A DNA stretch of 54,429 nt, taken from NCBI GenBank assembly GCA_024692565.1, contig JAILMN010000016.1:1-54429 (forward strand), in the 5' to 3' direction. Below, in pieces: positions 8,711 to 17,236 of the stretch. The notes below the pieces were generated by a model. The model did not search any database, was not told where the DNA came from, and saw only the letters and a list, made by a program, of their open reading frames with translations. The first letter of the stretch is position 1. Every line of letters starts with the position of its first letter. The translations under genes were made by a program, and so were the position numbers. The stretch is from Paludibacteraceae bacterium (lineage in GTDB: Bacteria > Bacteroidota > Bacteroidia > Bacteroidales > Paludibacteraceae).

Positions 8711-10507
8711 CTAACGTTTTTCAAGTTTGCGCACGCCGTTTTCATAGACATAGCATCCCGTGTATGCCATCGTTTTCTCGGCAATAACGCGCACGGTTGA
8801 ACCGCAGTCCATTCCGGCGTCGTACGGCCATTGCGGGTCTTCGATCATGCAAATACAGGTGTACTGCGGGTTCTCTTCCGGGAAATAGCCCACGAACGTG
8901 ATGCGGTGCCGTTTGCTGGAGTAACCGTGCCCGGGGATGAACAACTGCGCCGTACCGGTTTTGCCGGCGATGTGCACCAGATTGCTCTGCGCTTTGCGGC
9001 TCCATAGATGCTTGGAAGCCGTACCTAAATGGTCGTCCCACACGACGTCATGCAGGGCACTGCGGATGTCGGTCAGCGTGCGGGAACTGCATATCGAACT
9101 CTCTATTACCTCGGGCTTGAAGCGCTTGATTTCTTCACCGTTCTGCTGGATTGAGGTTACCAGCATCGGTCGAATCATTTTACCTCCGTTGGCGATGGCG
9201 TTGTAGAACATCAGGATCTGCATCGGGCTCAGTTCGACCGAGTAGCCGTAACTCATCTTACTGAGCGTCACGGTGTCGCGTGGCACATCGATACGCACTT
9301 TGTCGGCACCCGGAATCTCGCAATAAACGCTGTCCATGAGGCCCATTTTTTCTATCTTTCGTACGAATTTTTTCGCCGAACCTTCGTAACTGCGCGTGAT
9401 GAGTTTGGCGAGTGCGATATTGGAGGACACGGCGAGGGCCGAACGGACGGTCAGCAGTGTGTCCATCTGGTGGGCATCCGTGTGTTGCACCGTGAAATAG
9501 CGCCAGGGCTGACGAGTGATACTCACGGTGTCGGTTATCTTAATTTTGCCGTCATCGAGAGCTGCCACAAGGGCGATGGTCTTGAATGTCGAACCGGGTT
9601 CGACACGCTGCACGGCATGGTTTTGCGTCTCGTAATAGTCACCGTCCTCTTTGTTGCGGTCGATATTCGCGATGGCGCGTATGTATCCCGTCTGCGTCTC
9701 CATGAGAATGGCGCAACCCCATTTGGCACCGCGCTCCGCCGTCTTTATCAACAGCGCATTCTCGACTATATCCTGCAGGTTGGCATCGATGGTCGTCACT
9801 ACGTCCAAACCGTCTTTGGCTTCTTCGACGGTCACCGACTCATATCGTCCGCCGATTTTCTGGATGTTACTCAGGCCGTCCACACCGCGTAACTCTTTGT
9901 CGAAACGCTTTTCCAGACCCGAGTTACCGACTCCGTCTTCGCCGTATATGCCACCGATGGTTCGGCTTGCCAACAGCCCGTAAGGCTTGATGCGGCGGTG
10001 CTGGTCTTCGAAGAAAATGCCACTTTTGATCTTGCCTTTTTTGATTAAGATATTCTTCTCCAATTCCTGCCGCTGCAAGTAGTTGATGCGATGCGCGCAT
10101 ACCTTGAAACGACGTTCTCTATTGAGGTACGCACGGGTGATACGGGCTTTGTATTCGGCAGCAGGCAGGTCGCCTACGATGGTTGCCAAATCCTGCGCCA
10201 AGGAGTCAATCGTGGTCTTGAATAACGCGCCTTCTTTCTCGCGCAGCGCAGGCACACGCGTATCCATATATACATAATATTGCGGCATACTGGATGCGAG
10301 CAGACGACCGTTGCAATCGAGGATATTGCCACGCGTAGCCTTGATGGGCTTGTGCGTCGGCACCTGTTTCTCTGCCACCTTCAACCATTGCTCGCGTTCG
10401 ACGGTCTGGATATAGATGATCTTACCGATGACCGCCACAAAACCGACCGCAATGATGGTGAAAATCATCGCAAACCTCCACACCGTATTTCTTTGTTCGT
10501 CACTCAT
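8711..10507 (-). CDS. ftsI: Class B penicillin-binding protein, septal transpeptidase FtsI
   Basis: FtsI cross-links septal peptidoglycan. A single N-terminal membrane segment (about residues 13-33) precedes the dimerisation domain. The transpeptidase motifs are all present: STFK (306-309), SSN (361-363) and KTGT (516-519). At 598 aa it ends soon after the catalytic domain and lacks the C-terminal PASTA domain found in many Bacteroidota homologues, as far as can be read. The start overlaps the ftsL-like stop by four bases. Confidence 0.95.
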   Translation of the reverse strand: MSDEQRNTVWRFAMIFTIIAVGFVAVIGKIIYIQTVEREQWLKVAEKQVPTHKPIKATRGNILDCNGRLLASSMPQYYVYMDTRVPALREKEGALFKTTIDSLAQDLATIVGDLPAAEYKARITRAYLNRERRFKVCAHRINYLQRQELEKNILIKKGKIKSGIFFEDQHRRIKPYGLLASRTIGGIYGEDGVGNSGLEKRFDKELRGVDGLSNIQKIGGRYESVTVEEAKDGLDVVTTIDANLQDIVENALLIKTAERGAKWGCAILMETQTGYIRAIANIDRNKEDGDYYETQNHAVQRVEPGSTFKTIALVAALDDGKIKITDTVSITRQPWRYFTVQHTDAHQMDTLLTVRSALAVSSNIALAKLITRSYEGSAKKFVRKIEKMGLMDSVYCEIPGADKVRIDVPRDTVTLSKMSYGYSVELSPMQILMFYNAIANGGKMIRPMLVTSIQQNGEEIKRFKPEVIESSICSSRTLTDIRSALHDVVWDDHLGTASKHLWSRKAQSNLVHIAGKTGTAQLFIPGHGYSSKRHRITFVGYFPEENPQYTCICMIEDPQWPYDAGMDCGSTVRVIAEKTMAYTGCYVYENGVRKLEKR

Positions 10508-10818
10508 TTGATTTTAGTCGGCGGCACAGTGTTCTCCTGCAGGGTACTGTTATGCTCTTTGAGCGCCTGCACGATCTGTGATTGCCGCGTGCTGTTGGTC
10601 AGCTGTGCGCTGATGGTCATGTATTTGAATTTGGCATCCAGCATCTCTTTCTTGGTGTCCGTTAGCCGATGCTGCTGTTTGGCAGACTGATAACCCGTCA
10701 GGATGTAAAGGAAGATCAGACCCACGATCAAGCCGATCAGCGGATATTGCTCCCTGATGGCTTTGCTGCGGAGTTTGTCGCCGTTCAGCCAGGATTGTAT
10801 GTTATGTGCGTCGGCCAT
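10504..10818 (-). CDS. ftsL: FtsL-like division protein
   Basis: This 104-aa protein has a short cytoplasmic N-terminus, one membrane segment (IGLIVGLIFLYILTGY, about residues 28-43) and a coiled-coil-like C-terminal part, the layout of FtsL. Sequence conservation in FtsL is poor, so the call rests on topology and on its place between rsmH and ftsI, where Bacteroidota carry their ftsL. Its start overlaps the rsmH stop by one base. It probably stabilises the FtsW-FtsI synthase. Confidence 0.8.
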   Translation of the reverse strand: MADAHNIQSWLNGDKLRSKAIREQYPLIGLIVGLIFLYILTGYQSAKQQHRLTDTKKEMLDAKFKYMTISAQLTNSTRQSQIVQALKEHNSTLQENTVPPTKIK

Positions 10819-11705
10819 TATTTCTTTTCTGCTACGCGCAGTTTTGCGCTGCGGCTGCGCGGGTTACGCGCCACTTCTTCTTCCGAAGCTTCGCGTCCTT
10901 TCTCAATCAGTTCAAACGGACTTAAGTTATTGCCGTAGAAATCTTTCTCTATCGTGCCTTCGAGGTTGCCGCTTCTAAGGAAATTTTTCACGAGACGGTC
11001 TTCGAGCGAATGATAGGTTAATATCGCAATTCGTCCTCCGGGTTTGAGCAGATCCCGTGCGGCAACCAACATCTCGCGCAATGCGCTCAACTCATCGTTC
11101 ACCTCGATGCGCAGCGCTTGAAACAGCCGCGCCAATTCCTTGCTGCGCTCAGCAGGAATGCGCGATGCTGCCACCAGATCTTCCGTGCGTAGGATGGGAT
11201 TCTTACTGCGGCTAAGGCAGATGTTGTGCGCTATCTGACGGCCGTTTTTCAGTTCTCCGTAAAGGTACAAAATCTTCGCCAACTCTTCCTCGCTATACCC
11301 GTTCACGATATCTGTGGCCGTGCGCTTTGCCGTCTGGTTCATGCGCATGTCGAGCGGTGCCGAGAAGCGAAAACTGAAACCGCGTTCCGGGCAGTCGAAA
11401 TGATGAAAACTAACCCCCAAATCGGCTAACAAACCGTCTATCTCTTTCACCCCGTAATAGTCCATCCAGTTGCGCAAGTACCGGAAATTCGAATGCACAA
11501 ATGTCCAGCGCTCGTCGTCTATCGCATTGCTCAGCGCATCCGCATCCTGGTCGAACGAGTACAGATGCCCGGCACCGGCTTCGAGGATGGCACGACTATG
11601 TCCGCCTCCGCCGAATGTCACGTCCACATAGATCCCTTCGGACTTGATGTTCAAGCCCTCGATGGTCTCCTTCAGCATCGCCGGTATGTGATAGACAGTG
11701 TTCAT
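10818..11705 (-). CDS. rsmH: 16S rRNA (cytosine1402-N4)-methyltransferase RsmH
   Basis: RsmH methylates C1402 in the ribosomal P site. The SAM-binding motif VDVTFGGGGHSRAIL (about residues 27-41), GVSFHHFD and the C-terminal AILTYHSLEDRLVKNF are typical. The length of 295 aa fits. Its start ATG is formed at the very end of a heptamer repeat array that fills the mraZ-rsmH junction. Confidence 0.96.
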   Translation of the reverse strand: MNTVYHIPAMLKETIEGLNIKSEGIYVDVTFGGGGHSRAILEAGAGHLYSFDQDADALSNAIDDERWTFVHSNFRYLRNWMDYYGVKEIDGLLADLGVSFHHFDCPERGFSFRFSAPLDMRMNQTAKRTATDIVNGYSEEELAKILYLYGELKNGRQIAHNICLSRSKNPILRTEDLVAASRIPAERSKELARLFQALRIEVNDELSALREMLVAARDLLKPGGRIAILTYHSLEDRLVKNFLRSGNLEGTIEKDFYGNNLSPFELIEKGREASEEEVARNPRSRSAKLRVAEKK

Positions 11706-11706
11706 A

Positions 11707-11738
11707 TTGACGATTGAACGATTGACGATTTACGATTT
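11707..11738 (-). repeat. AATCGTC heptamer array at the mraZ-rsmH junction
   Basis: On the coding strand about four imperfect AATCGT(C/A) units run from the last codons of mraZ to the start codon of rsmH. The mraZ ending S-K-S-stop is encoded by the array itself, and the array ends in AATATG, whose ATG starts rsmH. The same unit in the same orientation is found at two more operon junctions and inside one gene. Confidence 0.8.
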
Positions 11739-12179
11739 GCTCATTTTAGCACGCAGACGTGCTGCGAGTTCGCTTTGACTGAGTCGCTTAGCCGCAAAGG
11801 TCTCCGGAGCCCAAAGCGCAAAGCGATCCAACATACCTACGAATAGCACGTCTTGCTGCGCACCGATGGTCTCTAAATTCTTCTTTTGCAACAAGATACG
11901 TCCCTGTCCGTCCGTCTCCATGTATTCGGCATCGGCCATGAACTGCATCAGGATTAACTGATCCTCGGGATTCCATTCATCCAGCGCAGCACGCAATGCC
12001 TCCACTTTCTCGTTCCACACCTGCTCGGGGTAGAACATGAGGCACTCGTTGTCCGTATCGCGACGCATCACGATGCGCTTCGAATCCGCTTCCGCCAAGA
12101 TCTTACGGTAACTCGCCGGCACAAAAATACGTCCCTTGTCGTCCAACCGTCCTTCAATATTTCCTACAAATGTTTGCAT
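11730..12179 (-). CDS. mraZ: MraZ, DNA-binding repressor of the dcw cluster
   Basis: MraZ is a ring-forming DNA-binding protein with two SpoVT/AbrB-like halves; it represses its own dcw promoter and sits on the nucleoid. The first half starts FVGNIEGRLDDKGRIFVPASYR and the second contains YMETDGQGRILL. The inner ATG (MQTFVGN) is preferred over one five codons upstream because alignable MraZ proteins begin there. Two GTGGGG boxes upstream are its likely operator. The last codons come from the heptamer array. Confidence 0.95.
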   Translation of the reverse strand: MQTFVGNIEGRLDDKGRIFVPASYRKILAEADSKRIVMRRDTDNECLMFYPEQVWNEKVEALRAALDEWNPEDQLILMQFMADAEYMETDGQGRILLQKKNLETIGAQQDVLFVGMLDRFALWAPETFAAKRLSQSELAARLRAKMSKS

Positions 12180-12198
12180 ACTAATTGATTTCACGCTG

Positions 12199-12206
12199 CA
12201 AAATTA
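12199..12206 (-). promoter_or_regulatory. -7 element of the dcw promoter
   Basis: TAATTTTG on the minus strand, 20 bases before the mraZ start. The expected -33 position has no TTTG; it is occupied by the proximal GTGGGG box of the operator. Confidence 0.7.
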
Positions 12207-12224
12207 CAAAAAATAGTTGATTTT

Positions 12225-12240
12225 CCCCACATTTCCCCAC
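12225..12240 (-). promoter_or_regulatory. Probable MraZ operator (two GTGGGG boxes)
   Basis: On the minus strand GTGGGGAAAT is followed directly by GTGGGGAAAA, two GTGGGG boxes with a 10-base period. Direct repeats of a TGGG core with 10-base spacing are the established MraZ target in enterobacteria. The proximal box lies where the -33 element should be, so binding would block RNA polymerase. The site is seen in the sequence; its use as operator is inferred from family knowledge. Confidence 0.75.
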
Positions 12241-12294
12241 AAAATAATTTTTCAATTGTTTTATCAACAGGTTTTCAACAAGTGCAGACATAAG

Positions 12295-12330
12295 ATAACC
12301 CGCGTAATTTCAATCAATTACGCGGGTTAT
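12295..12330 (-). terminator. Strong hairpin after the 12367-13098 gene
   Basis: A perfect 15-bp stem (ATAACCCGCGTAATT with its complement) closes a six-base loop between a lipoprotein gene and the dcw promoter. The U-tract is weak in both directions. It most likely ends the lipoprotein transcript and insulates the dcw promoter. Confidence 0.65.
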
Positions 12331-12366
12331 TAACATTTTAATAAAAATGTGGTGCTTGGTGGGGAG

Positions 12367-13098
12367 TTATTTGATGATTGTGATGGCACTGCGGAATCTG
12401 CCGTTATAAATCAGTTGTTCCAGACGTGCGCGATAGACACTTTGCAGACTGTCTTGACGCAACCGTTCCTTCAGGAAATCCTGTTTGGTATATTCCCAAT
12501 TATCTTTGCGGTCGATGACTTCCGGCACATCTTGCGTCGAGAAATAACGGCTCAGATAAACCGGTGCCAGATGGTCGGTGGATAGTCCTCCGCTGGTGCG
12601 TCCCCAGGGTCCGGCTGTCGTGGCTTCCGGAGCAGGAATGATACCGGAGCGCAAGTCGATGTCGCTTCGCAGGGCTACTGCGATCGTGTCGATAATACCG
12701 CTTGCGGCACTTTCAAAATCCGAGCGCACATACGAGGCATCCGGTTCGCGCACATCCACCCAACGCATCGGCAACACGCAATGCGCATAACTGAGGTACA
12801 GTCCCCATTTCCAATCGACCAGGTACCAATTCCGTATGGTGTCAATTCTGATGAACGGATCGTGCAACATAAAAAACTCTTTGCACGTACCTCCGTTTTG
12901 CAGGCTTCGCATACGATAGACGCCATTGGCATCGGGAACCAGCATCACGTTCGGCCTGTATTCGACAGCCTGCGGATTGAATTTGACGAGGTAATATTTC
13001 CCCTCTTTATATTCCTCTTTCCAGTTCGGGTTGTTCCGGTTGCAGGAAACGAGGCACAGCGGCAACAGCAGCCACAGATAGGCAAATAGACGTTTCAT
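12367..13098 (-). CDS. Predicted lipoprotein of unknown function
   Basis: The protein (243 aa) begins with a lipoprotein signal, LLPLCLVSC, with the lipidated cysteine at residue 19, so it is probably anchored in the outer membrane or periplasm. No known domain was recognised. The body is rich in Trp, Tyr and Asp and contains a repeated DxRxxDxR-like stretch around residue 150. The start overlaps the last base of the upstream metalloprotease gene, so the two are probably co-expressed. A role linked to the protease is possible but unproven. Confidence 0.8.
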   Translation of the reverse strand: MKRLFAYLWLLLPLCLVSCNRNNPNWKEEYKEGKYYLVKFNPQAVEYRPNVMLVPDANGVYRMRSLQNGGTCKEFFMLHDPFIRIDTIRNWYLVDWKWGLYLSYAHCVLPMRWVDVREPDASYVRSDFESAASGIIDTIAVALRSDIDLRSGIIPAPEATTAGPWGRTSGGLSTDHLAPVYLSRYFSTQDVPEVIDRKDNWEYTKQDFLKERLRQDSLQSVYRARLEQLIYNGRFRSAITIIK

Positions 13099-15926
13099 TA
13101 TTTATAGATGATTTTGATCCACGGCGCTTTACGTCCGAGTTTGTTCTCCGGCAGATATTTGATGATATACACGGCATCTCTGTGCATTTCGCCATCGGGC
13201 AGCACCACGATATTCTGATGCGGCGCTACCGGAATCTGCTTTACCAGTTCGCCGTTAGTGGTATAGATATATATGCTTCCGGCTACCAGTGACTGGGGCA
13301 GATAAACGACATGGGTTGCCGGGTCATATGAAATGGAGTCATATGCAAGCGTCAACCGTTTCGAATCGGGCAATTCACCGGGCTTGGTATGTATGAATAG
13401 CGGCATGCTCATTTCGCTGAGATGTTCCGTACAACCCTTATTCTCAGAGCATTGAAGTGCTACATAATAATCCATGTCGGGAATCAGGTCATATGCATAG
13501 AAGGAGGTTTGCTCTTCCACGGTGCTTTCGCTTGTGCTGATGGCGTAGTCTCGGCCTTTGTAGGTGTAGATCGTCTTTTGATTAAAGGTCGTGGTGAAGG
13601 CATCCAAGCACACACCCTCGCCGCCGATAGAGGTGTAATGGAGCGCAAAACGGCGATAACCTTTTGCTTCGTCGAGTGAGCGGGTGTAGGTGTATTTCTT
13701 GGTGTTCTTGGTCACCGTAATCTTGTCCAGTGTATCTATGCCCACTTCGCCGAATGCCACCAGCGTGAAGAAGCCCACCTCGGTGTCGGTTGTAGCCGGC
13801 GCATTAAGCCAGAAACTGATTTCCGTTACAGGAAGATGATAGATCGGAGATATGATATTCTCTGCGTTTTCTTTGAACCACATCGATACCGCGCCTTCCT
13901 CTTTGGCTTTCGTCGTGGTGCGGTAGAAGCTGGTGTACCAACCGGACTCTTGGACTACCGATTCATCGTCAAAACCTTCGAAACTCTCCATGGTTGACTC
14001 GGTGCCGTCCTCCATGTGATAGAGCGTGACGTAGTAATACTCGGCATCGGTTTGCGGCGTCCAGCGTATTTTGAATGATGTGGGCGTCACTTCGCTGAAA
14101 TCCGTGATGTCCGGAGTTTCGATCAGTACCGGTCGGGGACTTGTGCCGCGTACTACATACGTGCCGGCAATACCGCCTGCATAGCGAACACTCATGCGTC
14201 CCTGCTGTATGTCGCATACTTGTTTTTTGGGGGCATAGCGCACATACACATATTGCTCTATCAGCGAATCCGCGCCTATCGTCAGCGTAAGCGAGGTGTT
14301 CCAAGCGCTGCTGTCTTTGGATACCTGGAATCCGGAGCCGGTCATCGTGATAGTCACGTCACCCGGTATCATGCTTGAACCCACCAATTTCACTTTCTCC
14401 GCCGGAGTAACGGCTACCTTGTTATCCGGATTATAGGTGCTCTGTATCACAGGCAACTGGGCGGGTACGAACATGAAGTTGTCTCCGCTTGCGGACTTGA
14501 AAGTAAATACGATATTTTGTCCATCCTGAGCAATATCAAGAAGAGGTTGATCGAGCATCTCATTATTATGCAGCACCGGAGTAAAACTGGTTACGTTTCT
14601 GCTTCCCGGGAACGGGTCGCTGGCTGTCGAATAGCCTTTCTGTCCGCCGGCCTCTTCGATATCGTAGCGCAGCGGCAGGTAGTTATTCGGGGTGTTAGAG
14701 CCCCATGCAGAGGCATTGTAGTCAATATGCCAAACCAACATACCGGTACTCGGCAGACAAGTGGAGGCGGCGTCCCAGCCTATGCGCTGGCGGTTCTCCA
14801 ACAACCAGTATTCGCTCGGGGAAGCGCTGCTCCAACTGAGATTGTGCTCGCTTTTTGCAATCAGATATGCCGACGCATGACCATTCTCCAGCGGCTCTAA
14901 GATGTACGGCCCCGCGCTCTTTAACTGAACCGGTGTCAACCAGCCTAATTCGAAGCGCTCGCCCGAAGTGTAGGTCGGGGGCGTCTTGCCGTTGCCGTTG
15001 TAGCTGCCCGAACACATGATATCCCATGTGCCGACGGTATAGTAGTTATAGCCTGTGTCGTAGTAGTCCGGCAAACCCAGCACGTGGCCGAACTCGTGAC
15101 AGAACGTACCGATACCGCACATGCTATTTCCGGATGAACCGCGCAACTCCGACGTGCAGGCGTAGTCGTAGATGAGTTTGCCTTGCACGCGCTCGTTGCC
15201 GCCTACTATACTGCGGTGCGGCCAAATCGTGTTGGCGCTGGCGCCTTCCGCCTCGTTATGTCCGGCGAAATAGATGAAGACATTATCCAGACGGCCGTCA
15301 TCATTCGTGTCGTATTGCGTCATATCAACGCCCAACTCGTCGGCTACTAAGTTACATGCCTCCACTACCATCTGGCTGGCGTGGGCACTACTGCTGCCGC
15401 CCGAGTTGCCGCCGTAGTAAGCGTAGCCGCGACTCAGCGTCACCGGACCGTAACAGTCGAACTGCGGCGCAAACACGCTGTCTGAGCAAGCGATGAAATA
15501 GTCGCGTGCCGAACCGATACCGCCGTTCTTGTTGTAGCCCGACTCATTCAGCATCATCTGAAAGTCTTCCAGTTTGTATTGGAATTTCAAATCCGAGAAA
15601 TTGACCAAAATCACTACGCTCTTCGGCGAACCCGTCAACGGGAAAGTACCGCTCAGGTTCTTCTCCTGTGCGATGCGACGTGCTCTGCGTGCAGACTGCG
15701 GCTGCTCCGCTACCGAAGCGTCCTTCACCCACATGCCTTTCTCCAGACGCACGGGAGTGCCGTCCGTCAGCGTATAATAACTATGGAACTCATCGCCCCT
15801 TAACTGCAGCGTAATGCTACTTCCGTCCGATTGTCTCTTCACTATCGGTTCCGGGGTTGCCATCACCGCCCACACACTTGCGCTGACCATCAGCGCTACA
15901 AATAAACTGACTAAATATCGTTTCAT
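13098..15926 (-). CDS. Secreted M6-family metalloprotease
   Basis: The 942-aa product has a signal peptide (MKRYLVSLFVALMVSASVWA), a propeptide-like region and an M6/immune-inhibitor-A-type zinc protease domain with HEFGH at residues 277-281 followed by LGLPDYYD. A calcium-like loop DTNDDGRLDNVF lies near residue 206. The C-terminal half contains a domain of the family found in cleaved adhesins, a fibronectin-III-like stretch, and ends in a beta-rich tail (IYIYTTNGELVKQIPV then AVYIIKY) that resembles a type IX secretion sorting domain. The inner start was chosen because the signal peptide begins there, 28 bases after the -7 box. Substrate is unknown. Confidence 0.88.
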   Translation of the reverse strand: MKRYLVSLFVALMVSASVWAVMATPEPIVKRQSDGSSITLQLRGDEFHSYYTLTDGTPVRLEKGMWVKDASVAEQPQSARRARRIAQEKNLSGTFPLTGSPKSVVILVNFSDLKFQYKLEDFQMMLNESGYNKNGGIGSARDYFIACSDSVFAPQFDCYGPVTLSRGYAYYGGNSGGSSSAHASQMVVEACNLVADELGVDMTQYDTNDDGRLDNVFIYFAGHNEAEGASANTIWPHRSIVGGNERVQGKLIYDYACTSELRGSSGNSMCGIGTFCHEFGHVLGLPDYYDTGYNYYTVGTWDIMCSGSYNGNGKTPPTYTSGERFELGWLTPVQLKSAGPYILEPLENGHASAYLIAKSEHNLSWSSASPSEYWLLENRQRIGWDAASTCLPSTGMLVWHIDYNASAWGSNTPNNYLPLRYDIEEAGGQKGYSTASDPFPGSRNVTSFTPVLHNNEMLDQPLLDIAQDGQNIVFTFKSASGDNFMFVPAQLPVIQSTYNPDNKVAVTPAEKVKLVGSSMIPGDVTITMTGSGFQVSKDSSAWNTSLTLTIGADSLIEQYVYVRYAPKKQVCDIQQGRMSVRYAGGIAGTYVVRGTSPRPVLIETPDITDFSEVTPTSFKIRWTPQTDAEYYYVTLYHMEDGTESTMESFEGFDDESVVQESGWYTSFYRTTTKAKEEGAVSMWFKENAENIISPIYHLPVTEISFWLNAPATTDTEVGFFTLVAFGEVGIDTLDKITVTKNTKKYTYTRSLDEAKGYRRFALHYTSIGGEGVCLDAFTTTFNQKTIYTYKGRDYAISTSESTVEEQTSFYAYDLIPDMDYYVALQCSENKGCTEHLSEMSMPLFIHTKPGELPDSKRLTLAYDSISYDPATHVVYLPQSLVAGSIYIYTTNGELVKQIPVAPHQNIVVLPDGEMHRDAVYIIKYLPENKLGRKAPWIKIIYK

Positions 15927-15953
15927 AAGATTGTTGATTTCAATTTTGCGGCG

Positions 15954-15985
15954 CAAAATTACAACAAATTTTTCACATATACAAG
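15954..15985 (-). promoter_or_regulatory. Promoter of the M6 protease gene
   Basis: CTTG (15985-15982), 20-base spacer, TAATTTTG (15961-15954) on the minus strand. Confidence 0.75.
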
Positions 15986-16059
15986 AATTTTTAAGAAAAA
16001 ATGTATTTATGTTTCTATTTTGTTTGCATTGTGGCACTTCTATAGGAGGGGGATAGGCT

Positions 16060-16091
16060 CTAAAAACAAACCAGGCCACCCGAAGGCAGCC
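16060..16091 (-). terminator. Terminator of the susCD operon
   Basis: On the minus strand GGCTGCC-TTCG-GGTGGCC forms a 7-bp stem (two wobble pairs) capped by a UUCG tetraloop and is followed by TGGTTTGTTTTTA. It lies 26 bases after the last gene of the operon. Confidence 0.75.
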
Positions 16092-16116
16092 CGATTCGAT
16101 GATATGAAATAACAAA

Positions 16117-17184
16117 TTACTTCTTGCTGAATTTGTCTTTAGCACGGTAACCCAACACTTTATTCACTTGTGCTTTGTTGAAAGAAATCGGTTTAACCTT
16201 GTGCTTCGGAGCTCCTGCTTGAGGAAGCAACTGGTAGGTTCTGTCAAATCTGGAGGTGAACTCATAAGGCTCAACAAAGTGCCATTTGCCGTCTGTGCCC
16301 TGTTCCATCTTCAAGCCATACAAACCTTCTTCCATATCGAACCATGTGATTTCCATGTCATAGAAAGCACCTGCTTTGGAAATCAGCAATGCGCCTTCTT
16401 TTACGAAGCCAATAAAGCTCGTTTGGTCTTCTGCATCAAAATCTACAAAATGGATAGGAGCGCCCTTAAATGAACCATCTCCATCGTAAGTACTATCATT
16501 GTATAGATACTCATGCCACTCTGCAGCGTCTGTAAGAGATCCTGCAGGGATAGCACCTTCTGCAGTCGGAGCAAGTGTGTCTGTGAACAACAATTCCGGC
16601 ATGTAGTAATAACCAGCCCAATTGCCTTCTTGGATAACACCTACAGGAGCCTCGATTTCCATGAAGAAACCTGCACCGCTAAAACCAACACCGTTAACAA
16701 ATGTAATGCCACTACTCCAAATGTAGAATGTACCTAAGAAGTTTTGTGTTTTGTAATAGCATGAGTCATCATTATCCCAATGTTGATACTCGGTACCGAT
16801 AGAGTCTCCTAACTCACCAAAGAGACCACCATCACTCCATTCCAACATGTCATAGATACTCTTAACGGTTACATGGCAAACTGCCTTCAAGGCGTTTTCG
16901 CCTTCGCCATAAGTAGCGGTGATGTTAGCTTCACCGATAGCAAGAGCAGAAATGTTACCGTTTTCGTCAACAGCTACAACAGTGTCTTTACTACTTTCCC
17001 ACACGCAAACAGGAGCGTCTTTGATAGTAGTCGGTTGCCATAAAAGTTGCAGTTTTTTCACAGAACCTTCAGCGACTGTAATTTCTTGTTCTTCGAATGC
17101 AATGCTGGTGTATTTTACACCACCATTGTTACAGCTTGCCAGCGCTACAACGGCAGCTGCTAATACAATCAGATACTTTTTCAT
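16117..17184 (-). CDS. Lipoprotein with BIG2-like domain, third gene of a susCD operon
   Basis: A lipoprotein signal ends at Cys18 (VVALASCNN). Residues 25-110 look like a bacterial Ig-like (BIG2) domain, with the typical VAVDENGNISALAIGEANITATY. The remaining region is not recognised; it is rich in aromatic and acidic residues and could bind a glycan or protein ligand on the cell surface. The gene lies 52 bases after susD and before a terminator, the usual place of a surface-exposed SusE/F-like accessory lipoprotein. Length is 355 aa. Confidence 0.82.
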   Translation of the reverse strand: MKKYLIVLAAAVVALASCNNGGVKYTSIAFEEQEITVAEGSVKKLQLLWQPTTIKDAPVCVWESSKDTVVAVDENGNISALAIGEANITATYGEGENALKAVCHVTVKSIYDMLEWSDGGLFGELGDSIGTEYQHWDNDDSCYYKTQNFLGTFYIWSSGITFVNGVGFSGAGFFMEIEAPVGVIQEGNWAGYYYMPELLFTDTLAPTAEGAIPAGSLTDAAEWHEYLYNDSTYDGDGSFKGAPIHFVDFDAEDQTSFIGFVKEGALLISKAGAFYDMEITWFDMEEGLYGLKMEQGTDGKWHFVEPYEFTSRFDRTYQLLPQAGAPKHKVKPISFNKAQVNKVLGYRAKDKFSKK

Positions 17185-17236
17185 AATTGTAATTTTTTAG
17201 TTAATAATGTTTGTTATGTATAAACAGACTTTCGTC

